The position numbers and the translations under genes are program-made. This document shows, piece by piece, positions 24,890 through 32,349 of a DNA stretch of 64,000 nucleotides. This stretch comes from Exiguobacterium indicum HHS 31 (GTDB lineage Bacteria > Bacillota > Bacilli > Exiguobacteriales > Exiguobacteriaceae), in contig NZ_MPSZ01000001.1 of assembly GCF_001939065.1 (NCBI RefSeq), forward strand, positions 496,001 to 560,000, given 5' to 3'. How positions within the stretch are numbered: position 1 is the stretch's first letter; each line of letters begins with the position of its first letter. Below the pieces are notes generated by a model. That model was not told where the DNA came from. It worked only from the letters and a program-made list of their open reading frames with translations, and searched no databases.

Positions 24890-26106
24890 AGAAAGTAGTA
24901 CTGATCGGTTGCCTGTTGCTTGCAGGGTGTGCGCAGGAGACGACGGAACCAACGAAATCATCACAACCGGAAGCGAAACAACCGACAGAAGAAAAGAAAC
25001 CGAAACCTGAGCCAACGAAAGAGGAACGACAACAAGCACAACTAAAGCAACAATTGGCAGCGATGTCGACGTCAGAAAAAATCGATCAACTGCTCTTTAT
25101 CGGAGTCGCCGGCACGGAACTTTCAGCAGCTGACCGGAAATTGTTACAGACGCATGCAATTGGCGGGGTCTTATTGCTCGGCGGAAACATTACGTCGGAA
25201 GAGCAACTCTTGACGTTCACGCGTGCGATTCAAGAGACGAACCAAAAAACGTATGCCTTCGTCGGGATTGATGAAGAAGGTGGACGCGTCAGCCGGGTAC
25301 CGGATCAACGATTACGGTTACCGACGAGTCAACGGATAGCGCAAGGAGCAGATGAAGTGAAAATGGAAGACGTCGGACGTACGCTCGGTCATTTGTCACA
25401 ATTTTATGGTTTCAACATGGACTTCGCGCCGGTCCTTGACGTCAACAGTAATCCGAACAATCCGATCATCGGCGACCGTGCGTTAAGTGCTGATCCGAAT
25501 ACCGTCGCGACGCTTGGTACGGCCCTGATGCACGGGATGCAGGAGACGGGAACGATTCCAGTCGTCAAACATTTTCCCGGTCACGGCAATACGAGTGTCG
25601 ATTCCCATGTCGGGCTACCGAAAGTGACGGCATCAAAGGAAGAATTGAAGCGGACGGAACTGTTACCGTTCCAAGAAGCGATTCAAGAGGGCGCCGAGAT
25701 GGTGATGGTCGCCCATATTCTCTATCCCGCGTATGACGATACGAATCCGTCCTCGCTCTCAAAGCCGATCTTGACTGACCTCTTGCGTCAGCAACTCGGA
25801 TTCAACGGTGTCATCATCACAGATGATCTCGTCATGGGGGCGATCACGAAACAATATGGTCTCGCGGAAGCGGCACGTCAGTCGCTCGTCAACGGAGCTG
25901 ATATGGCGATGTTTTCAGAGGCAGGTGCTTACACAAGGGTTCATGCTGAAGTGATGCAAGCCGTCAAAGACAAAACGCTGACGCTGGAGATGCTCGACGC
26001 TAAAGTAATGCGCATCCTGAAGCTGAAGCAGACGTATGCCGACAGCCAAGAGCAACAGCGACCGACGAAATCGGAGCTGATTCAGCAAGTGGAAGCGCTC
26101 AACTAG
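24886..26106 (+). CDS. nagZ: lipoprotein beta-N-acetylhexosaminidase (NagZ, glycoside hydrolase family 3)
   Basis: A 406-residue lipoprotein: signal MKKVVLIGCLLLAGC with lipobox LAGC at Cys15, then a Glu/Lys/Pro-rich linker to about residue 45, and a family 3 TIM-barrel domain. The NagZ signature VKHFPGHGNTSVDSHVGLP contains the His-Asp type catalytic loop, and ITDDLVMGAI carries the nucleophile Asp. It should remove N-acetylglucosamine from muropeptides outside the cell during wall recycling. The GTG at 24886 overlaps the osmC stop. Confidence 0.9.
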   Translation: MKKVVLIGCLLLAGCAQETTEPTKSSQPEAKQPTEEKKPKPEPTKEERQQAQLKQQLAAMSTSEKIDQLLFIGVAGTELSAADRKLLQTHAIGGVLLLGGNITSEEQLLTFTRAIQETNQKTYAFVGIDEEGGRVSRVPDQRLRLPTSQRIAQGADEVKMEDVGRTLGHLSQFYGFNMDFAPVLDVNSNPNNPIIGDRALSADPNTVATLGTALMHGMQETGTIPVVKHFPGHGNTSVDSHVGLPKVTASKEELKRTELLPFQEAIQEGAEMVMVAHILYPAYDDTNPSSLSKPILTDLLRQQLGFNGVIITDDLVMGAITKQYGLAEAARQSLVNGADMAMFSEAGAYTRVHAEVMQAVKDKTLTLEMLDAKVMRILKLKQTYADSQEQQRPTKSELIQQVEALN

Positions 26107-26167
26107 GACTAGCGAAGCAAAGCGACTCATGCTAGACTAATGGGGCAAGCCAATTAAACACGAAAAG

Positions 26168-26268
26168 ACACTAGGGGAGTCTCCCAGCAGACTGAGACGG
26201 AAGTATCCGGACCCTTTGAACCTGATCTAGTTCGTACTAGCGGAGGGAAGTGGCTCGAAACCCTAGAT
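26168..26268 (+). promoter_or_regulatory. TPP riboswitch (THI element)
   Basis: The conserved strings CTGAGA (26192-26197), ACCCTTTGAACCTGATCTAG (26211-26230) and CTAGCGGAGGGAAG (26237-26250) are those of thiamine pyrophosphate riboswitches. Stem P1 pairs CTAGGG (26171-26176) with CCCTAG (26261-26266). It lies just before a terminator and the thiamine genes, so TPP binding should stop transcription. Confidence 0.97.
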
Positions 26269-26293
26269 ATCCTTAGCGCTTCAGCGCATTTTC

Positions 26294-26329
26294 GGACCAC
26301 TCCCTTCAACATCGGGAGTGGTCCTTTTT
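26294..26329 (+). terminator. riboswitch-controlled terminator
   Basis: GGACCACTCCC (26294-26304) pairs with GGGAGTGGTCC (26314-26324) and ends in five T. It is the expression platform of the TPP riboswitch. Confidence 0.92.
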
Positions 26330-26347
26330 CGTATGGAAAGGAAGAGC

Positions 26348-26941
26348 ATGATGCGTTTACATCTGATTTCGACGGGATCCATTAATCCGCTTGACGAAAT
26401 AAAGACCTTTCAATCCCTTCAACCTTATACGGATCAGCTACATCTACGTGAACCGAACTTGTCAGCAGCAGAATTACTTGATCTGATTGAAGCACTCCTT
26501 GGGCATGGTTATTCGCCTGATCAGTTAACGGTTCATGACCGGGTCGACGTCGCCCATGTCGCCGGCATCGGTGTGCAGCTGACGCGCCGGTCCTTGCGTG
26601 TCCGTGATGTGCGACGTTATTTTCCGGACCTCGTCATCGGGAAATCCGTTCATTCACTGGCAGAGGCACTGGCAGCAGAAGCGGAAGGAGCCGACCGACT
26701 GCTGTACGGTCATATATATCCGACAGCGTCGAAGCCGGACGTGCCACCACGAGGGATCGACGCATTAAAGCAAGTCGTCACCTTCACGACGAAACCAGTC
26801 ATTGCGATCGGTGGGATTACACCAGAATGCATGCCTGAAATCGCAGCGACCGGTGCAACCGGAATCGCTGTCTTATCGGGTATTCTCGGTCAATCGGATC
26901 CACTCGCCGCCATCAGGCGTTACCAGGGGGTTCGCGTATGA
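26348..26941 (+). CDS. tenI: thiazole tautomerase TenI (ThiE-like)
   Basis: A 197-residue TIM-barrel protein of the ThiE/TenI family. The ThiE-like motifs LHLREPNLS and YGHIYPTASKPDVPPRG are present, and IAIGGIT near the end binds phosphate. TenI aromatises the thiazole phosphate carboxylate made by ThiG; ThiE would condense thiazole with pyrimidine. I prefer TenI because the gene leads tenI-thiO-thiS-thiG-thiF in the Bacillus order, but sequence alone does not fully separate the two. The start is one of two adjacent ATGs (26348 or 26351). Confidence 0.8.
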   Translation: MMRLHLISTGSINPLDEIKTFQSLQPYTDQLHLREPNLSAAELLDLIEALLGHGYSPDQLTVHDRVDVAHVAGIGVQLTRRSLRVRDVRRYFPDLVIGKSVHSLAEALAAEAEGADRLLYGHIYPTASKPDVPPRGIDALKQVVTFTTKPVIAIGGITPECMPEIAATGATGIAVLSGILGQSDPLAAIRRYQGVRV

Positions 26942-27882
26942 CGGATCACATCATCATCGGCGGCGGAGTCATCGGGTTGACGCTTGCTTACGGTCTCGCC
27001 TGTCAGAATGAATCCGTCGTCGTCTTAGAACGTGGAACATGCGGACGAGGAACGAGCCGCGCAGCTGCCGGGATGCTTGCGACGGACATCGAGCTGAGAG
27101 CAGAATTGCATGCACTTGCCGCGCGAAGTCGTCGTCTGTATCCACTGCTTGCACGTCGACTCGAGCGAGAAACAGGCATCGATTGTGGATACCGGGAACA
27201 ACCGTTTTTGTTAAAACGTAAAGGACGCGAGCATCTGTTTCCAGCTGTCGGTCAAATCGATCCACGACGACTGACGACTGCATTGATGTATGCCTTACAC
27301 GCACGTGGCATATCGATTGAAGAACAGGTAGATGTCACACGCATCGAAGAGAACGATGACTTCATTAGGATCGAATCGAATGCGGGAATCTGGACCGGAC
27401 GAACGGTGACGGTTGCTGCCGGACGCGGGTCGCAAGCCTTGCTCGATACAGCTGACATTTCGATCGCGACATATGGGGTCAAAGGGGAAGGTCTCGCCGT
27501 CCGTCTCGCGGGTCAGCCGTTACGCTCGATTCTGTTTGACGACGCCGGCTACCTCGTTCCGAAAGCAGACGGTCGGATTTTGATCGGTGCGACCGAACTG
27601 CCGCACGACGAGACGGTCGGTGTCAGTGTCGCTGGAATCACGTCATTGCTTCAAGCAGCAGAACGACTGTATCCACCGATTCGTGACGCGGTCATCGAAG
27701 AAGTCTGGTCCGGTGTACGACCGCAAACGGCGTCCGGCTTGCCATATATCGGAGTCGCCGATTCATCCCGTCGGATCTTCCTAGCGACGGGGCATCATCG
27801 GCATGGCATATTACTCGCACCGGCGACAGCGGAAGTCTTGGTAAATACATTACGGTTGATTCAGAAGGAGGAAGTCCGATGA
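26938..27882 (+). CDS. thiO: glycine oxidase ThiO
   Basis: A 314-residue FAD amine oxidase that turns glycine into iminoglycine for thiazole synthesis. The FAD motif is IIIGGGVIGLTLAYGLA, followed by RGTSRAAAGML, and the C-terminal part has WSGVRPQTASGLPYIG and ATGHHRHGILLAP. It is shorter than the roughly 370 residues of Bacillus ThiO. It overlaps tenI by 4 nt, and its stop overlaps thiS. Confidence 0.9.
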   Translation: MTDHIIIGGGVIGLTLAYGLACQNESVVVLERGTCGRGTSRAAAGMLATDIELRAELHALAARSRRLYPLLARRLERETGIDCGYREQPFLLKRKGREHLFPAVGQIDPRRLTTALMYALHARGISIEEQVDVTRIEENDDFIRIESNAGIWTGRTVTVAAGRGSQALLDTADISIATYGVKGEGLAVRLAGQPLRSILFDDAGYLVPKADGRILIGATELPHDETVGVSVAGITSLLQAAERLYPPIRDAVIEEVWSGVRPQTASGLPYIGVADSSRRIFLATGHHRHGILLAPATAEVLVNTLRLIQKEEVR

Positions 27883-28079
27883 ACATTACGATTAACGGCA
27901 ATGACCACACGATCGAACAGATTAAAACGATTGAGGACATGCTCACGCAACTCGGCTTAGGGGAAAAGCTCGTCATCGTCGAACAGAATCGACAAATCAT
28001 TGATCGTACGGTGTACGGTCAGACGGTCGTTCGGGACAATGACACATTTGAAATCGTTCATTTCGTAGGAGGAGGATAA
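27879..28079 (+). CDS. thiS: sulfur carrier protein ThiS
   Basis: A 66-residue ubiquitin-like protein. It ends in HFVGGG, giving the Gly-Gly terminus that ThiF adenylates and that carries sulfur to ThiG. GGAGGA lies upstream within the end of thiO, with a 4-nt overlap. Confidence 0.92.
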   Translation: MNITINGNDHTIEQIKTIEDMLTQLGLGEKLVIVEQNRQIIDRTVYGQTVVRDNDTFEIVHFVGGG

Positions 28080-28081
28080 AC

Positions 28082-28846
28082 ATGCTGAAAATTGGAGGAA
28101 AGACATTTGAATCACGATTATTACTCGGAACAGGGAAATATACGGATACTACGGTACAGCAAGAAGCAATCGATGCGTCTGCTTCACAAATCTTGACGTT
28201 CGCCGTCCGTCGGCTCGATATCTTCGACAAACAACAAGCGAATTTCTTGGAGTCGCTTGATTTAGCGAAGTACGATTTACTGCCGAACACGGCCGGTGCG
28301 AAAACGGCGGAAGAAGCTGTTCGGCTTGCGAAGCTTGCGCGGGCATCCGGTATGTGCGACATGGTTAAGGTCGAAGTGATCGGTTGCGACAAGACGTTAT
28401 TACCTGACCCGATCGAGACGTTGCGGGCTTCTGAAGAATTACTTAAAGAAGGCTTCATCGTCTTACCGTATACGTCGGACGACGTCGTCCTTGCACGACG
28501 ACTCGAAGAACTCGGTTGTCACGCCATCATGCCGGCGGCGTCACCGATCGGCTCCGGACAAGGTATTCTCAATCCGCTCCATTTGCAATTCATCATTGAG
28601 CAGACGACGGTCCCGGTCATCGTCGACGCCGGGATCGGCTCGCCGACCGACGTCGCCTATGCGATGGAGCTCGGTGCGGACGGTGTCTTATTGAACTCCG
28701 CTGTCGCCCATGCGAAAGATCCGGTCAAGATGGCGCACGCCATGCGACTAGCTGTCGAAGCAGGGCGCTTCGGATACGAAGCGGGACGAATCGAGAAAAA
28801 ACAGTATGCGGTCGCGAGTAGTCCAACGAGTGGATTGATTCGATGA
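28082..28846 (+). CDS. thiG: thiazole synthase ThiG
   Basis: A 254-residue TIM-barrel enzyme that builds the thiazole ring from deoxyxylulose phosphate, iminoglycine and ThiS thiocarboxylate. [12 protein letters not shown] at the start, the Schiff-base lysine region [16 protein letters not shown] and the phosphate site [20 protein letters not shown] are typical. GGAGGA sits at the end of thiS, 2 nt before its start context. Confidence 0.95.
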   Translation: MLKIGGKTFESRLLLGTGKYTDTTVQQEAIDASASQILTFAVRRLDIFDKQQANFLESLDLAKYDLLPNTAGAKTAEEAVRLAKLARASGMCDMVKVEVIGCDKTLLPDPIETLRASEELLKEGFIVLPYTSDDVVLARRLEELGCHAIMPAASPIGSGQGILNPLHLQFIIEQTTVPVIVDAGIGSPTDVAYAMELGADGVLLNSAVAHAKDPVKMAHAMRLAVEAGRFGYEAGRIEKKQYAVASSPTSGLIR

Positions 28847-29850
28847 ACCGTTACTCACGGCAAACTCGATTTCAACCGATCGGGGAAGCGGGACAAGCAC
28901 GCTTAGCAGCAGCAAAGGTACTGATCATCGGCATGGGAGCGCTCGGAACGGCATCGGCAGAACAACTCGTTCGCGCCGGTGTCGGTGTCGTCCGAATCGT
29001 CGACCGCGACTATGTCGAGTGGAGTAATCTACAACGACAACAGCTTTATACCGAGGAAGATGCGCGTCACATCGTACCAAAAGCGATTGCCGCAAAAGCA
29101 CGGCTTGAAGCGATTAATTCGACGGTGACGATCGAAGCGCATGTAGTAGACGTCGACCGGGCAGCGCTGACGTGGCTTCTCGATGATATCGATCTGATCA
29201 TCGACGCGACGGACAATTTCGATATTCGTTTGCTGATGAACGACATGGCGTTGATGCGTTCGATTCCGTGGATTTATGGTGGCTGCGTCGGCAGTTATGG
29301 GATCACGTTTACCGTCCGTCCCGGGGAGACGCCGTGTCTGCATTGTCTACTCAATCAATTACCTCGTGATCAGGAGACGTGTGATACGGCGGGAATCATC
29401 GGACCAGCTGTACAGATGGTTGCTTCCTTGCAGGTGACAGAAGCATTGAAGTGGTTGAGCGGAAAGACGGACGCCATGCGGACGCGCTTGCTAGCGTTTG
29501 ATGTCTGGTCGAATACGTTTCAACAAATTAACGTCCAGTCACTGAAGAAAACGGAGTGCCCGTCGTGCGGCATCGATCCGTCCTACCCTTACTTATCGGA
29601 TCAAACGGTTCGTTTCACGGCACTGTGCGGTCGGGATGCCGTTCAAATCCGCGGAGACGGACAGCGGGATCTGGAACAGTTGAAACAACGTCTCCAGCCG
29701 GTCGCTGCGATTTCCGCCCATAATCCATATTTGCTGGCGTTTACGACGGACGAACATCGGATGGTCGCTTTCCGAGATGGACGTGTTCTGATTCATGGCG
29801 AGGCGGATCTCGTCAAAGCGAAACGGCTCTATCATGCCTATTTCGGCTAA
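28843..29850 (+). CDS. thiF: ThiS adenylyltransferase ThiF (MoeB/ThiF family)
   Basis: A 335-residue E1-like enzyme that adenylates the C-terminus of ThiS. The ATP motif is [19 protein letters not shown], with [12 protein letters not shown] following. Zinc cysteines are in PCLHC and ECPSCG, and a candidate catalytic Cys is in ETCDTAGI. About 80 residues after the zinc site form a small extra domain. It overlaps thiG by 4 nt and is the last gene of the operon. Confidence 0.92.
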   Translation: MNRYSRQTRFQPIGEAGQARLAAAKVLIIGMGALGTASAEQLVRAGVGVVRIVDRDYVEWSNLQRQQLYTEEDARHIVPKAIAAKARLEAINSTVTIEAHVVDVDRAALTWLLDDIDLIIDATDNFDIRLLMNDMALMRSIPWIYGGCVGSYGITFTVRPGETPCLHCLLNQLPRDQETCDTAGIIGPAVQMVASLQVTEALKWLSGKTDAMRTRLLAFDVWSNTFQQINVQSLKKTECPSCGIDPSYPYLSDQTVRFTALCGRDAVQIRGDGQRDLEQLKQRLQPVAAISAHNPYLLAFTTDEHRMVAFRDGRVLIHGEADLVKAKRLYHAYFG

Positions 29851-29887
29851 CGTTCACAAAACAGTAAAACTAATTTTAAATATATAT

Positions 29888-29913
29888 GTTTTAAATGTTT
29901 GAAAAACAGGTAA
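29888..29913 (+). promoter_or_regulatory. possible SigB-type promoter
   Basis: GTTTTA (29888-29893), 14 nt and AGGTAA (29908-29913) resemble the SigB consensus with about one mismatch per hexamer. It lies 59 nt before the next gene in an AT-rich gap where chance matches are easy. Confidence 0.35.
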
Positions 29914-29971
29914 ATAAGACTTCAGACATAAATCGGTCTACAAGTTTTGAACGTGAAGAGGAGTGATTCAG

Positions 29972-30328
29972 ATGAAACAAGAATTCGATCCAATCAAGGA
30001 TCAAGCACAGACGGAAGACGCCCAAGCAGTTGTTCAGCAAGCCAACTGGAATCCGGATCGGTACCGGACAAACTTGAACCCATTCTATCTGTCACCTTGT
30101 AGTGTCGAACGTAGAGAAGACGTGCATCAGGATGCATCGAAAATTCTCGAAGTCGAGACGTCGTCGCCCCTCCAACAACTTTTTGAACACAATCAAGCAA
30201 CGCATAAATCAGAACAATCGGGCAAAAAATTTAAAACAGGCATCGTCGTCGGCGTCGGTGCGATCATCGGCGGATCGGTTTCTGTGATTCGTTCCGTTCA
30301 ACGCTTTAGAAAACAACGGACGAAATAA
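29972..30328 (+). CDS. hypothetical protein with C-terminal membrane segment
   Basis: A 118-residue protein. The first 80 residues are polar, with many Gln, Asp and Glu; a glycine-rich hydrophobic stretch TGIVVGVGAIIGGSVSVI (about 87-104) is followed by a basic tail RSVQRFRKQRTK. This looks like a tail-anchored cytosolic protein. AAGAGGAG lies 8 nt before ATG 29972. I recognise no family. A SigB-like promoter upstream suggests a stress role (weak). Confidence 0.65.
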   Translation: MKQEFDPIKDQAQTEDAQAVVQQANWNPDRYRTNLNPFYLSPCSVERREDVHQDASKILEVETSSPLQQLFEHNQATHKSEQSGKKFKTGIVVGVGAIIGGSVSVIRSVQRFRKQRTK

Positions 30329-30347
30329 CACATTCGTCACGAGAGTG

Positions 30348-30381
30348 AAAAAAGCAGGAGGCATTCGCCTTCTGCTTTTTT
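30348..30381 (+). terminator. terminator of the 118-residue protein gene
   Basis: AGCAGGAGGC (30353-30362) pairs with GCCTTCTGCT (30367-30376) with one G-U pair, flanked by A and T runs. Confidence 0.85.
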
Positions 30382-30447
30382 GTATATCCCCTCAATCTAC
30401 AAGTAAAATGAGGGTGATATGTGTTCATTTTTTTATGAAATCAAAAA

Positions 30448-30825
30448 TCATGAACCGGTTACGTTATCGAATACAGCAGATTTACCGTTTAAATAGACAT
30501 CGATGATTTCATGCTTAGAATCTAATGTTAATTTAAAGACATGTTGTTTCATTTTCTTACTAGTATCGTTAGATTCGTCCAATTTTATTTTCACTGTATC
30601 TTCTTTTGATTCGAGATCAGTAGTAATTGTTTTCTTTGTGTTATAGACAATATAGGCGATATCATCTTTCGTGTTAATCAATTGCAAAGTAGAGTCAGGA
30701 TTAATTTTCATTTGTACATCGTTAGGTATTGTCTGTAACTCACTACTCAAACTGAGTTTAGACTCGTTGGTGCTACAGGCAGATAATAAAGTACATAACA
30801 GAGCTAACAGTATAAGTCTTTTCAC
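30448..30825 (-). CDS. small lipoprotein of unknown function
   Basis: A 125-residue lipoprotein with signal MKRLILLALLCTLLSAC and lipobox LSAC at Cys17. The mature part is polar, rich in Lys, Asp and Thr, with no known motif. The start is GTG at 30825, 6 nt after GAGGAGG. The gene is AT-richer than most of the window and stands alone. Confidence 0.7.
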   Translation of the reverse strand: MKRLILLALLCTLLSACSTNESKLSLSSELQTIPNDVQMKINPDSTLQLINTKDDIAYIVYNTKKTITTDLESKEDTVKIKLDESNDTSKKMKQHVFKLTLDSKHEIIDVYLNGKSAVFDNVTGS

Positions 30826-31221
30826 GTTTTACCTCCTCATATTTCGATGGATGATTCATAACGATTAAAGTTTACGAAAGTCCTGACATGATTCAATTAT
30901 TACTTGAGATATAACGACACTAGCTTAACACAAAATACATTTATTGGATATTGGAAGTGGTCGAAAATAAGGTTTTTCAAAACATCAAAATTTCGTCAGA
31001 TTTGTTTGAACATCGTATAAATCACCTAAGAAATTCAGGTGAAAGATAACGTATAGTGCTTCTCTTTAATAATAAAAAGTATACTTTTTATTTCTTCAAA
31101 CTCATTGTTGAGTCGCTAAGAAATATGATGACTCCTGCTTTTTGTGTTCCAAACGGATGTTCGTCGCAGAACGAACGCTCGCATGCTACACTTAAGCTAC
31201 TATATTTAAAAAGTGAGTGTG
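30826..31221. other. AT-rich intergenic region with two palindromes
   Basis: About 400 bases between the small lipoprotein gene and sbcD hold no convincing gene. Two inverted repeats stand out: TCACCT-N9-AGGTGA (31022-31042) and the perfect 18-bp palindrome TAAAAAGTATACTTTTTA (31073-31090). Either could be an operator; the second could also act as a hairpin. The two flanking genes point away from each other, so both promoters must lie here. Confidence 0.5.
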
Positions 31222-32349
31222 ATGAAGATGAAATGGATACATACTGCCGATTGGCATCTCGGCAAAATCGTTCACGGCGAGTCGATGCTCGAGAACCAGC
31301 GGGCGGTCTTAGCGGATTTTTTGACACTCGTCGACCGCGAACAACCGGATGCGATCGTCATTGCAGGTGACTTGTACGACCGCGCTGTACCACCAACGGA
31401 AGCCGTCGAACTGCTTGACGAGACGCTCGCTGCCTTGATTCTCGATCGAGACATCCCGGTCGTTGCGATCAGCGGAAATCACGATTCGGCCGAACGGTTA
31501 AGTTTCGGAACGACGTTACTCCAACGGGCCGGACTGCATCTCGTCGGAAAACTAACGCCGGTCATTACTCCGGTCACGATTAAAGGAGTGTCGTTCTATC
31601 CAGTGCCATTTGCCGATCCTGCGACCGTTCGGTACGTGTACAAGGACGAAACGATCAAGACACATGATGATGCGATGCGGACGATCCTTGCCGGGTGTAG
31701 TCCGGACGGACCGAGTGTCCTCGTCGGTCATGCCTTTGTGATCGGTGGACTCGAGACGGATTCGGAGCGGCAATTGTCCGTCGGAACGGCAGGACAGGTC
31801 AGTGCGAGTCAGTTTGCACCGTTTACGTATACGGCACTCGGTCATTTGCACAATCCGCTTGCGATTCAATCCGAGACGGTTCGCTACAGCGGATCGCTCT
31901 TGAAATATTCATTCTCGGAAGCCCATCATGTCAAAGGAGTCGATGTGTTGACGTTGAACGATGCGGGTACGTTCGATCGTCGGTTCGAACCACTTGCACC
32001 AAAACGTGATTTACGGGAACTGACTGGAAGTCTCACTGAACTGACAGATTCGGCATTCGTCGCGACACAAGACACGGACGATTACTTAAAGATCAACCTA
32101 ACGGACGGTGAAGCCTTGATGGATCCGATGGGCAAGCTGAAGAAAATCTATCCGAACATCCTGCACCTCGAGCGAATCGGATTCGTCCGCGAGAGTACGC
32201 GGGCAGTCAAGGCGTCGCGTGAACAAGTCAAGGATGCATCCGTTGCGGATCTATTCAGTGAGTTCTATGAAGCAGTCCGTGAGAAGAAACCGACGGAAGC
32301 GATGCAAGCCGTCCTGAAGGAGGAAGCGACATGCGCCCAGAACGACTGA
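31222..32349 (+). CDS. sbcD: exonuclease subunit SbcD
   Basis: A 375-residue Mre11-type nuclease subunit. Metal-binding motifs are visible: HTADWHLGK, AGDLYDRAVPP, ISGNHDSAERL, VGHAFV and LGHLHNP. With SbcC it cuts hairpins and processes blocked DNA ends. The start is uncertain: ATG 31222 and ATG 31228 are both possible, and only a weak GTGAGTG precedes them. It overlaps sbcC by 19 nt. Confidence 0.92.
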   Translation: MKMKWIHTADWHLGKIVHGESMLENQRAVLADFLTLVDREQPDAIVIAGDLYDRAVPPTEAVELLDETLAALILDRDIPVVAISGNHDSAERLSFGTTLLQRAGLHLVGKLTPVITPVTIKGVSFYPVPFADPATVRYVYKDETIKTHDDAMRTILAGCSPDGPSVLVGHAFVIGGLETDSERQLSVGTAGQVSASQFAPFTYTALGHLHNPLAIQSETVRYSGSLLKYSFSEAHHVKGVDVLTLNDAGTFDRRFEPLAPKRDLRELTGSLTELTDSAFVATQDTDDYLKINLTDGEALMDPMGKLKKIYPNILHLERIGFVRESTRAVKASREQVKDASVADLFSEFYEAVREKKPTEAMQAVLKEEATCAQND

